The notes under the pieces: generated by a model
Seen by the model: the letters and a program-made list of their open reading frames with translations, nothing else
Databases searched by the model: none
What the model was told of the DNA's origin: nothing
Part shown: positions 40,501 through 47,863 of the stretch, in pieces
How the letters are laid out: the number at the start of each line of letters is the position of its first letter
How positions within the stretch are numbered: the stretch's first letter is position 1
Made by a program: the position numbers and the translations under genes
Assembly: GCA_008508345.1 (NCBI GenBank)
Contig: QNGE01000411.1
Span: 184,388 to 248,387 of the forward strand
Source of the DNA: Paragonimus westermani
Taxonomy: Eukaryota; Platyhelminthes; Trematoda; Plagiorchiida; Troglotrematidae
Direction: 5' to 3'
Length of the DNA stretch: 64,000 bases

Positions 40501-43113
40501 CTCATCAGAGAAGTGAATATTAAAAATTTCGCCTTTTTTCTAAGAGCTTTGAATGCATTCCAAAAATAAAACGTTCCACCTTAACCGACCTCTCAGAATT
40601 TGTCAACTGACTGTCGTTTGGTGAAAAACTCACGTTGTGAAAACTGTGCCCACAGCTGATGTGAGCGTTTCACCGACATCCATTAAGCTTTGGCGAAGTT
40701 TCAAGACTTACTGTGTAACACGTGCTTGACGCTTCATTTTCAGACTAGCATGATTATTCAAAACGTTTGTAGAGTATTTTCGAGATACCTGATAGATCAG
40801 TTTCCATGAGAAAAGGGAATGTGAGTTAATCGGCTTTTAAAAGGACATGCCGATTTGATTAGTAAACCGTTATCAACGAAAAAGAGGGCTAGACACTTAT
40901 TAGTAATTTCAAAGTCAAACTGCAGGCAGATAATCGCTGAGTTTACACTATGACACAAACTAACGTACAGTCCTGGACGAACATAACTTGACAAAAATCA
41001 ATCTCTACCTTCGGAGTGTTACACTTTCAGTATTCTCAGTTTCAAGGTGAACCAGTAGATGACAAACTATTCGAGGATTTTCAGTCCTATGAAACCTCTC
41101 AGACAGTAGCCTCGTCGGACTCGTTGCCAGTGTCTTGTCCTTTTGATAATTACCGGTGCCAATGTCACATAAAACTGCACCAAATTCAGTCATAACGTGT
41201 TGGCCGATGCTCAAAATTTGGTTATGTATATTTGTTTCTCAAATAAACATCATCATTCTGGTACCGGTTTATTCTTCTGTGTAGCTGGTTGGCTGACAAA
41301 CTTCTGTTTCTTTCACTCAGGTACCATCGTCAGTACAAATCTTAGATGAGCAACCTGATTATTCTGAAGCTTCTGTCTAACCAAGAACTATGACAGGTGC
41401 CTAAAGAACAATTAACCCTGTTGAGAAGAGAAGCGCACTGACAATGTTGTACATTGCTTTGACGGTCGCAAACTAGCCAATTAATATGGAGTGCAACCAA
41501 CAGTAACTACATGTGTTAATCGGACAATACCACTGTCAACATTAGCTGTATCATTAAGTGACGATTCCAGGGACATGGATTCATGCCAAGCGAGTGCATA
41601 TGTAACCGCTGACATTGAGTGTAAATACCAGCTGACCAACTCAGCTGGTATTACTCCAGTTCTCGACTTGTGTTGATTCAAAACCTATAGAGAAATATTC
41701 TGTGTATTCAAATGCCGATGAAATACTTCAAATCTAAGTGCCCCATTGCTGAAATTCTGATTCCCCTATTTTCATCCAACAGACACACTACAATACTCTG
41801 GTTAGTAAAAACGAAACTGCGTAGACTATCCTGAGAACGTTGGATTGCGTATAACAGTCCAATGGAAATTCATTAGGTGTGGATAAAAGCGTCTACTGTA
41901 AGGTCACATCTAAGTTCACACATAATAAGAACAACTTCAAGTCCTCTTTTTTAGTTCAAGTGTGTGTGTGTATTTTAGTGAACAGAAATCATTCCGATCA
42001 TTAAAGAATTTTGCTAAATCGGCTGACAGCCAATAAGTTGGGTTTCGCTTCCTGTTGAGACCGTCGTTTTATATAAGTCAAATGATGTCACTCTATTTAA
42101 CTGCCAGTTCAGTCTGACACCGTGAACCTAGCGTTCCCAAACTGTCGACCTTTCTGACCATATTTCTCGTTGCTTCCCACATCCTGGTGTGCAGTTCAAG
42201 TCTTAGCAAATGTTTAAACGAGTTTCTTGGCCATACCTCGTAACACCTGACATTATGTGTTTCCAGCACCGTGGATTTTTCAGCTATGACCAGAGTGAGA
42301 GATAAAACACACGTGTTACATCCCATTGGTTACATTCCTCCCAACCCACGAGACCAGCGGGTTGGCACAGCACACTGGGACATGCCCAAGCATGCTTGGA
42401 CCGAATGAGTCAGCCCAGGCGAAGAAAACACGCAAGTAATCATGAATACAGTTCTTCAGGTCGGACAATCCAGCAGCCCTACAATTTGGATTGGGAACGT
42501 GTGCACATGCATCCCAGCGCACGGAGAACATGGTGAACAGGAACATAGTCAGTCAAACCAGAGAATGGCTTGCTCGCTCGCTAAATAACCGAGCGGTCCC
42601 ATGCTTGTGCGGATGGCTGAAATGAAAGCAAGCTGGCTACTAGTTGCAACCTAATGAACACGGATGTAATTAATTTCGACCAGCAGCAAGAGCTTTTTAG
42701 CTGTGTAGTGTTGTGAAATTATCAAATGAACACTTAAAGATTGCATTAAACACACAAACACATTAGACGAGACTGTCGGATGTCAGCAATCAACACTTAA
42801 TTATCATATAAAAAGTGAATGATTGATACGTTGAATAACACACCTGGTTCCACATCGGCACTGAAGCCTGCTAAGCAAGCACCTTCCTCTTGGCTGTAGC
42901 ACGCATCCACTGAAGTGTACTGCAAGGAGGCTCCGGTATATAGAGCACATTGTCCTGTACCCAAATAGGTACGTGGCTGTGATAGACCCAAGTCACCTGG
43001 CACGGTCCGATTTATCGGATCTGGTGCGTAGATATACCGCGGATCACAGCCCAGTTGAATGCCATCTAGAGAATTGCTCGCAGCGGCCACAGTGCCACCC
43101 AACCACGAGGAGA
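4252..43113 (-). CDS. Integrin alpha subunit gene (partial; eight joined exons)
   Basis: Integrin alpha subunits are type I membrane receptors that pair with a beta subunit and bind extracellular matrix. Eight exons join in frame: 43113-42844, 39989-39628, 36332-36280, 24892-24346, 16218-16042, 13682-12846, 10652-10275 and 4530-4252. They give 967 codons with no stop. Domain order follows the family: propeller blades 2 to 7 with FG-GAP repeats, thigh, calf-1 carrying the family signature CGPDNIC, and the start of calf-2. No I-domain separates blades 2 and 3, so it belongs with the insect PS and vertebrate RGD or laminin type subunits. Blade 1 and the C-terminal part (rest of calf-2, membrane helix, GFFKR motif) are not seen; the latter should lie below base 1. 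Introns run from about 2.2 to 11.4 kb. Family assignment is very secure; the ligand class cannot be told from this sequence. Confidence 0.95.
4531..10274 (-). other. Integrin intron, 5.7 kb
   Basis: Bounded by the donor at 10274-10273 and the acceptor at 4532-4531. It holds the (GT)8 tract and several short open frames, the longest 140 codons at 7919-8341 minus, with no recognised homology. No embedded gene is supported. Confidence 0.85.
9679..9694. repeat. Short (GT)8 microsatellite
   Basis: Eight perfect GT units inside the large integrin intron. Such tracts are length-variable in animal genomes. A shorter run of six units is at 41960-41971. Confidence 0.95.
10275..10652 (-). CDS. Integrin alpha exon: rest of calf-1 with acidic insertion
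   Basis: 378 bases, 126 codons, phase 0 at both ends. The acceptor is ctcaaccaacag|GCCACA and the donor ATAGAA|gtgagc. ATQILCDLGDPLGHTGSNL matches QVVCDLGNPMKAGTQL of alpha V, with the disulfide cysteine conserved. The final part, VVITAEVISGNEDEDLRDN then YNLQLTAKIE, matches the SVKFDLQIQSSN and VDLAVLAAVEI strands. Between these, about 50 residues (MHDQPESTGSENFSK, EVLRRFEREPLGLQPQ) have no counterpart in vertebrate chains and look like a polar loop. A plus-strand open frame of 101 codons overlaps here but is only a shadow. Confidence 0.96.
10653..12845 (-). other. Integrin intron, 2.2 kb
   Basis: Donor GTAAGT at 12845, acceptor CAACAG at 10653. No feature recognised inside. Confidence 0.85.
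12846..13682 (-). CDS. Integrin alpha exon: thigh and first part of calf-1
   Basis: 837 bases, 279 codons, phase 0 at both ends. The acceptor is gtcatccag|ATTGTC and the donor ATTCAA|gtaagt. It begins with the conserved LMRARNTLWF strand after the propeller. IPCGSECRFHVRLSV matches the conserved CFNVRFC region of the thigh, followed by a Q-rich run (LLQQQYQRQPQHTQ). The calf-1 signature CGPDNICRADLRV lies at about 13050-13091, with VGIGNLGENAYAAQLRMTIP after it, matching NxGExAYxAxLxVxIP. Several N-glycosylation sequons are visible (NIS, NVT, NAS, NLT). Two domains encoded in one large exon is unusual next to the small vertebrate exons. The gene has no competing reading on the other strand. 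Confidence 0.98.
14214..14810 (+). pseudogene. Penelope-like reverse transcriptase, frameshifted
   Basis: The frame opening near 14162 carries motif A with its aspartate (VDYLFTNVP). The frame then changes to the one at 14313-14690, giving FGFQGLAYKQIDGVAMNCPL and GPTLADIFLGTTE. The canonical MGSPLGP is MNCPLGP here. The catalytic YVDD position reads GVDYILIF, so the second metal-binding aspartate has become tyrosine. FDWFFSFLTSIHPNLSLSHE and the following E-x-N block match the FL..LN..HPNI.FT.E pattern. A third frame near 14745-14812 gives the conserved RARRIC segment. This needs at least two frameshifts to read. Confidence 0.88.
14835..15400 (+). pseudogene. GIY-YIG endonuclease part of the Penelope-like element
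   Basis: After the RT, VDGYPDKFIQAH matches the NGYP..FI block, and DYLANDETKIKPALTRTY with AAAQLHLVQT matches the connector. VYLVRPDRRLPQRVTEHIP at about 15118-15174 is the Y-x-GRTxRRLxxRxxEHxP core, keeping the arginine and glutamate expected in the active site; the YIG glycine is V. SSIAKHLKATGYQVNP and LNSFKVLLRY follow, then EAMLI and a TLCAQKW piece, matching the usual end of the domain. Stops at about 15175, 15343 and 15361 interrupt it. Confidence 0.88.
15509..15543 (+). repeat. Perfect 9-base inverted repeat after the Penelope-like element
   Basis: CTTTACGTT (15509-15517) is complementary to AACGTAAAG (15535-15543), with a 17-base loop that contains CTGATGAG. It lies about 100 bases past the last recognisable element codons. 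Its role is unknown. The loop sequence invites comparison with a hammerhead core, but the GAAA strand is absent. Confidence 0.6.
16042..16218 (-). CDS. Integrin alpha exon: blade 7 FG-GAP repeat
   Basis: 177 bases, 59 codons, phase 0 at both ends. The acceptor is tatccgattttag|ATTCTG and the donor GACCAA|gtgagc. ILWAGDIPRVSP opens the blade, and SFGWSLSAGTDLDGN is the FG strand plus calcium loop (16072-16098). APDLVIGDFDSDQ closes it, equivalent to YPDLIVGAFGVD. The loop reads DLDGNRAPD: the usual glycine of DxDGNGxxD is arginine, while the acidic ligands are kept. Joined to the next exon it reads DFDSDQ-IVLMRARNTL, which matches GVDRAILYRARPVI of other alpha subunits across the propeller-thigh border. 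Confidence 0.96.
16219..24345 (-). other. Integrin intron, 8.1 kb
   Basis: Donor GTGTGT at 24345, acceptor TTTTAG at 16219. Only short open frames without recognisable homology; no repeat family was identified. Confidence 0.85.
24346..24892 (-). CDS. Integrin alpha exon: blades 5 and 6 with two calcium sites
   Basis: 547 bases, 1 base + 182 codons. The acceptor is cattcgtag|TCTTGC and the donor TTTCAG|gtgtgt. It contains two canonical calcium loops: ADLDGNGILDIIVGAP (24853-24879) in blade 5 and GDVDGDGTEDLAI (24457-24483) in blade 6, the latter preceded by GGRFGHSLVN. Between them lie GRVYVFYGHPSSS and a long linker (QKGEEKLTDQDEQ, DTLTGSIPLDTD, then a D/P-rich piece), several tens of residues longer than in vertebrate alpha V at the same place. 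The blade ends IGAVLIYLG...EDIPFQ, and the next exon continues ILWAGD, matching VPSQILEGQ of other alpha chains. This is one of the clearest pieces of the gene. Confidence 0.97.
25322..25392 (-). repeat. tRNA-like SINE remnant
   Basis: On the minus strand GGTCCGGTGGTCTAACGA resembles a tRNA A-box region, and CGGTTCGAACCTCG (25324-25337) is a near-perfect B box with its T-arm, at tRNA-like spacing. No full cloverleaf or anticodon arm can be folded with confidence, so it is more likely the head of a tRNA-derived SINE than a gene. A diverged match to the B-box end (ATCGGAACCTCGTTG) occurs on the minus strand near 36480-36495. Confidence 0.5.
27010..27085 (+). repeat. tRNA-like remnant, Asp-like head
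   Basis: TTAGTGGTGTAATGGTCAGG is close to the D-arm and A box of tRNA-Asp. It is followed by GCCTTGTCAAAGC, which resembles an anticodon arm with GTC. The expected T-arm reads only TAGTTCAGGG, so the copy is degraded and unlikely to be a functional tRNA. Confidence 0.4.
34764..34781. repeat. Doubled palindrome TGATATCA
   Basis: The 8-base palindrome TGATATCA occurs twice, separated by two bases, inside the long integrin intron. It may be chance or a protein-binding site; nothing around it decides. Confidence 0.6.
36280..36332 (-). CDS. Integrin alpha 53-base exon: end of blade 4, start of blade 5
   Basis: A very short exon of 17 codons plus 2 bases. The acceptor is ttaataccag|ATCACA and the donor GGTTATAG|gtgagtaag, a near-consensus site. 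The peptide ITYLKDQWGHIGSFFGYS fits the GEQMAAYFGFS segment of vertebrate alpha V, including the FG of the FG-GAP repeat. Its phases (0 in, 2 out) are exactly what the neighbouring exons need: the terminal AG joins the T that opens the next exon to make the serine of FGYS. It was found by looking for this missing segment and is too short for ordinary ORF searches. Confidence 0.9.
36333..39627 (-). other. Integrin intron, 3.3 kb
   Basis: Donor GTTAGT at 39627, acceptor TACCAG at 36333. It includes a hammerhead-like motif near 36965 (see findings) and otherwise nothing recognised. Confidence 0.8.
39628..39989 (-). CDS. Integrin alpha exon: blade 3 and blade 4 with divergent loop
   Basis: 362 bases. 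The acceptor is tttcag|GGAAAC and the donor GGTGGG|gttagt; it enters in phase 1 and leaves in phase 0. GEALVALGMPGSYLTEGNV matches the LLGGPGSYFWQG strand of blade 3, and GFNLGYAV matches the LGYSV strand of blade 4. Other alpha chains then have a calcium loop of the GDFNGDG type. Here there is instead a longer stretch rich in S, H, N and K, with no DxDxDG. The blade resumes at NWGLLASSSMW and GIVMLIDQTMEL, equivalent to DDFVSGVP and GMVYIYDGKN. A GTAAGC after GYA could be mistaken for a donor, but the uninterrupted frame and the resumed blade homology favour reading through. Other strong donors or RNA data could revise this. Confidence 0.9.
39990..42843 (-). other. Integrin intron, 2.9 kb
   Basis: Donor GTGTGT at 42843, acceptor TTTCAG at 39990. 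The part near 42.1-42.6 kb is richer in GC than its surroundings, with two adjacent minus-strand open frames of about 77 codons each. No homology was recognised; it may be an old repeat. Confidence 0.8.
42844..43113 (-). CDS. Integrin alpha exon: propeller blade 2 into blade 3
   Basis: 270 bases, 2 bases + 89 codons + 1 base. The acceptor follows a pyrimidine-rich tract (acttttttt...cgcag) and the donor reads CCAG|gtgtg. The peptide starts SSWLGGTVAAAS, matching the WFGASV strand of blade 2. It then shows the family pattern of spaced cysteines: GCDPRYIYAP, GTGQCALYTG, ACYSQEEGACLAGFSADV, equivalent to the YAPCR...GxCQxGFSA stretch of vertebrate alpha chains. One N-glycosylation sequon (NRT) is visible. 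The open frame runs on upstream into GTG and hydrophobic codons that could pass for a signal peptide, but the strong acceptor and the missing blade 1 argue that this is an internal exon. The missing upstream exon must end in phase 1. Confidence 0.93.
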
Positions 43114-46100
43114 CTGCGAATTTGAAAAAAAGTAAACAGATCAAAATGACCAGCAATTGCACGCTTCATTGTCTGAAATAATGACGAGTGAAAACACTGG
43201 GTTGAACATGTTATTAGGCGCAGTTATCCCATTTTAACAGCGCCCTATATAGTTTGGCAAACTTTGGCGGTACACCGACTACTTGTCACCAGCTCTAACA
43301 ATATTCTACTAGTNACATCTGCTTTCCCAAGCAGTTCATCCCCATTGCTAACCCATGGCATGGTAGAAGTGCTTCTTTTGACCTAAACCGGAAAGCAAAC
43401 GTGCGATCCACTTAAGTGGGGGAAATGTCCACACTCGGGAACTTTGGCGTTCATTCTACCCAAGTAATGGACTTCAATTAAAACCAGGAGTTTAACACTT
43501 CTTGCTTCTCCACTTGGATCCGTCCGTGTGCCTTCAAAACCCAGTCCTTGACTCTTAAGCGTATTTACACCTACTTAGAAAACACTGTTTTCCACATCAG
43601 TGTTCCTTTTGTGTCTACCAAGGATTCTAACACAACCTTCAAAGCTTTGAAAAGCTGTCAGTGCGATGACCCACTGCAGGAGCCACAGGTGTTAAAATGC
43701 TTTACAGTGCTTCAAAGTTGCATCCAAACATTACCACCAACTGCAGGCTGTCCGTAATAAAAGCTAGAGCCCTCTTTTCCGTTGGAGCTATATGTGAATC
43801 TTCCGATTCTTGTGTGTCATTATGTGCTTCACCTGTAAGCCCCTACGTGACTCAGTTCTTAATACATTTTAGTAGCGTGGAAACATGAGCTGGCTACGAA
43901 TCTACCTGACACGTTTTATCATTCAACGTTCAATCCCGCTTTTCTATTTTGAAGCTGCTAGCATGTTGCTGTTACAAAAACGACCTCCTGGAATATACAC
44001 AGAGCTACATACTAAAGTCTACCTGACTTGCACAGAAAACAGTAACTCATACAATCTGGATTAGATCGTTTGCCATCAGAATACACATTGTCTTCTCTGT
44101 TCCCTGACATCCTTGCAGTGGTATCGCAAAACCAAATGTCACTATACAAACTATCTCTCATATATATTTAAACTTGCTGAGATTTTATTCCGCGTTTCAA
44201 GAACCTGACCGGTAGAAATCCGAGTAATCGGAACTAACTTACAAGAGCCGATAGAATAGGAAATAAAACTTAGTTTAAAAACAATAGCTAGTAGTTGACA
44301 GTGGAATTACATACGGCTCACAGCAAGGAATTAACTTTCAGAGAACAAGAAGGTATCGTGGCGAATGCATTTCGTACACTGAATTCAGTCACAGACATGG
44401 GCCACGTGAAAAAAGGAATGAACAAGTAACCGACGAACAAAAGAATAATTTCCGGAATTTTACTACAAGTTACTTGACTGGTAAGAAAATCAAAGTAGGC
44501 CTAACCTATTTCTCAAATTTCACTGGGCGTACACCGTATGGTGGCGTGACGTGATCTACGAGCCTGAACTTTTTACCGCAGTTACACGCTGTGATCCCGT
44601 AGAATCTTATAATGGTTATGTAGTACCCAATCATGCATATATATTTGTGTTAACAATATATAAGTAACGATAACTCTGAGTTGTATGAATGGATTTGAAA
44701 ATTCATCCTTGAATTGCACGTCAATAAACGCGGTGTAAGGTTACAAGTCATCAGCCGCTGAGATTTTCCTAAACGTTCAATAAAGTTGGTATGGTGAAGC
44801 CACCACGCGCATTTGGAGCGGTTCGTCCTAGAAGAGAACAGAATACTAGATTTTCACACTTCTCAGCGACCAGTGCACGTAGGTGTATTAAAGACGCTTG
44901 TCCTTCGCCAATAGATTCTTCAACAATGCTAAGGTAATGTGTAACTCGAATGATCTGTCCAGAATACTGGACTCCGCAGAAATTCAGTCCATCACCAAAT
45001 TCACTTTCACACTTCATTTTCGGTTTGGTGGAAAGAACGCATGTGTAGCACACTTGGATTTTATCCCAATGTTGGAAGAGCGTCAATACAATGTGTGCGG
45101 CTGCCAACTTCACTGATAGTGTTATAGGGTGCGTAGGGATTCTATTCGGTTGTTCCCAGAGGGTACCTGTTTTCTCTCTTAGCAGTCATCTTAGTTCAGA
45201 AATCGCTCTGAACCGCTATACTCATCTGACCGAGTTGCCCACAAACCCTTAGCTTCTGACCCTTCAAGCCTTTCACAGGCCAACGGTAGGGTAAAATTGA
45301 TTAAGTCTGGCTTTCCCTTCCGCTAGGCAAAATTAAAATCATATAAAAACACATGCTTCGACCCTGCTGAATACGGAATGCTCAGGCTTTGTGCAGTGCT
45401 ACCCAGTCCACCGGAATCTTGGACTCAATTTCAATAATCTAGCGTCAGATTCCCAAACTGGTTCTCCTTGTTCCGTCCGTAACCTGGAACAGCTTACTCC
45501 ATGCACATTCTATGATTATTAAATTTATGACATTGAGGTGTTTATCAGAGATACTCAGCAAAACGGACAAACATCATAAACGGCAATTTGAAAGTAATTT
45601 CTAAATATTTCATCCACAGCTCTCAACTGACTGCGAAACCACGAATGCATGTGTAAATGGAATCTAATACTTGACAGTGAAGACCACCAAATAACTATTC
45701 TCCGCATACCCACAGCCGACAATATTCCTGATCTGAATATAAAATTTGGAAATAGTGAACGGTTTTTTGAGTCTATGACACAAAGCACGTTTGTGCTTTT
45801 CGAATCAACCAAATAAAAAGTGTGTGTGGACCACAACCAAGTTTTGAAACACTTTATCTTGCTCGTCATCGGGAGGATATATTGTAAGTCAGACATCAAC
45901 GTACATCAAATTAGCAGCTTTGCAAATGTGTACAGTTGCACTGGAGGTACACTGAAAGAAGATAACGTTAAAACCATATTTGATGCCATTGTTGGACGCA
46001 GTTTGCAGGCTCGAACAGGCATTATAAGTGGAGTTTTGTCCTCATTAAAGCATATCACTATTGCATATTCACGACGGACACTTGTACTCTGGCCCACATT

Positions 46101-46250
46101 TCATTGGTATATTATTTATTGCGTTAAAGTCGTGCCACTTATTTATCAGTCTACGATGCTTGTTCTTTCTTGAAATTCTTTTTTGCACAGACCTTACAAA
46201 ACATTGTAACATGGTAACTTGAAAAAGTACCGTCTTTGTGTATGCTCCCT
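43114..46250. other. Upstream integrin intron or flank, no gene recognised
   Basis: It begins with the pyrimidine-rich acceptor of the blade-2 exon. A 114-codon minus-strand frame at 44769-45113 includes a good-looking acceptor (ttctgttctcttctag) but does not give blade-1 sequence in the needed phase. Nothing else is recognised. Confidence 0.5.
43314..43314. other. Single N, possible contig join
   Basis: One of two ambiguous bases in the window. It lies about 200 bases upstream of the integrin blade-2 exon. Unlike the N at 47057, no flanking duplication was seen. If it is a join, order and distance to sequence above 43314 are uncertain, which matters for placing the upstream integrin exons. 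Confidence 0.9.
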
Positions 46251-47056
46251 AACTTGTTAAGTTAACAAAATCTGCAAAATCTGGAAACAACAACCTGTTT
46301 GACAAACATCGTTTCACCTCAGCGGGTGATACAATTCATTTTTGACAAGTATTTATAAGTGGACACTTGTGCGGAAGTTGCATCTCGGTCAAAATTAAGT
46401 GAGGTCAAATTTTACCGCCAAAACTGTAAACGCAAGAAACTGTATACGATGGCTGTGCTACGCGATAAGTTGAGAACACAATGGACGATTCCAATTTTAC
46501 TCATGAATAGTAGGAACGAATAGTGCGAGCTGGAAGAAGATAAAGAACGACACTCACTAAAAGTGGTTCAGTTTGAATTCGGACTAAATCGAATAGAGAA
46601 GGATAGAAAAGAAGTTGGTGCTTGGGGATAGGATTTTCTTAATTCAAACAGGAACTCAACCATTTACAATGAGGTAAAAGGTCTGCGAATATAAACGCAA
46701 AATTACTTCATTTATACTGTTTCCGCTTCTTTAGATGGAAGTTTATTAAGCTAACGGTGCTTCTTATTCACCGAACCGAGTATCTCCTCACACTACCAGT
46801 GTGACCAACACCGTCTGAGCAGTCTGAATGAGAGAAACACAAGGAGTGAATCCGGACATCTACTTCTTAAGGCATTGGTCAACATGCATCAACTTTCATA
46901 AGTTCTGCTGCATTGAACTGCAGAACTTGATTTCCACAGTTCTCCGTGTAACGATCGGGTAAAAGGGTTAGTCCTGATGTCGCTTCAAAAGCAAAGTTAC
47001 ACATCAGCTTGCATTTCCCCAGTTCAGTATGATGACTCTATTAAGCGAGGTATCTG
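46251..47056. repeat. First copy of exact 806-base duplication
   Basis: This stretch is repeated at 47058-47863 in the same orientation. The offset is 807 bases at both ends, and no difference was seen on reading. The single N at 47057 sits exactly between the copies. That pattern is expected when two contigs with overlapping ends are joined without merging, so this is most likely an assembly artefact. It has no recognisable gene. Confidence 0.97.
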
Positions 47057-47057
47057 N
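47057..47057. other. Single N at duplication junction
   Basis: Placed exactly between two identical 806-base blocks, as expected for an unmerged contig overlap. Confidence 0.95.
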
Positions 47058-47863
47058 AACTTGTTAAGTTAACAAAATCTGCAAAATCTGGAAACAACAA
47101 CCTGTTTGACAAACATCGTTTCACCTCAGCGGGTGATACAATTCATTTTTGACAAGTATTTATAAGTGGACACTTGTGCGGAAGTTGCATCTCGGTCAAA
47201 ATTAAGTGAGGTCAAATTTTACCGCCAAAACTGTAAACGCAAGAAACTGTATACGATGGCTGTGCTACGCGATAAGTTGAGAACACAATGGACGATTCCA
47301 ATTTTACTCATGAATAGTAGGAACGAATAGTGCGAGCTGGAAGAAGATAAAGAACGACACTCACTAAAAGTGGTTCAGTTTGAATTCGGACTAAATCGAA
47401 TAGAGAAGGATAGAAAAGAAGTTGGTGCTTGGGGATAGGATTTTCTTAATTCAAACAGGAACTCAACCATTTACAATGAGGTAAAAGGTCTGCGAATATA
47501 AACGCAAAATTACTTCATTTATACTGTTTCCGCTTCTTTAGATGGAAGTTTATTAAGCTAACGGTGCTTCTTATTCACCGAACCGAGTATCTCCTCACAC
47601 TACCAGTGTGACCAACACCGTCTGAGCAGTCTGAATGAGAGAAACACAAGGAGTGAATCCGGACATCTACTTCTTAAGGCATTGGTCAACATGCATCAAC
47701 TTTCATAAGTTCTGCTGCATTGAACTGCAGAACTTGATTTCCACAGTTCTCCGTGTAACGATCGGGTAAAAGGGTTAGTCCTGATGTCGCTTCAAAAGCA
47801 AAGTTACACATCAGCTTGCATTTCCCCAGTTCAGTATGATGACTCTATTAAGCGAGGTATCTG
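47058..47863. repeat. Second copy of exact 806-base duplication
   Basis: Identical by eye to 46251-47056. It starts immediately after the N and ends where the sequence becomes unique (CTG|TCAGACG). See the first copy for the likely assembly cause. Confidence 0.97.

Noticed and set aside
43114..43162. GTG-initiated hydrophobic N-terminus reading straight into the blade-2 exon, resembling a signal peptide
   Set aside because: The hydrophobic codons coincide with the pyrimidine tract of a strong splice acceptor (cgcag at 43114-43115), the start is not ATG, and blade 1 would be absent.
44100..44150. Minus-strand FGFAIP peptide resembling the blade-1 FGFAV strand
   Set aside because: No VGAP strand follows, the acceptor is poor, and the frame soon stops; a six-residue match over 18 kb is expected by chance.
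44769..45113. 114-codon minus-strand frame with APNARGG and a good acceptor, considered as the integrin blade-1 exon
   Set aside because: No FG-Y-S-V or VGAP motif, and no donor gives the phase 1 needed by the next exon.
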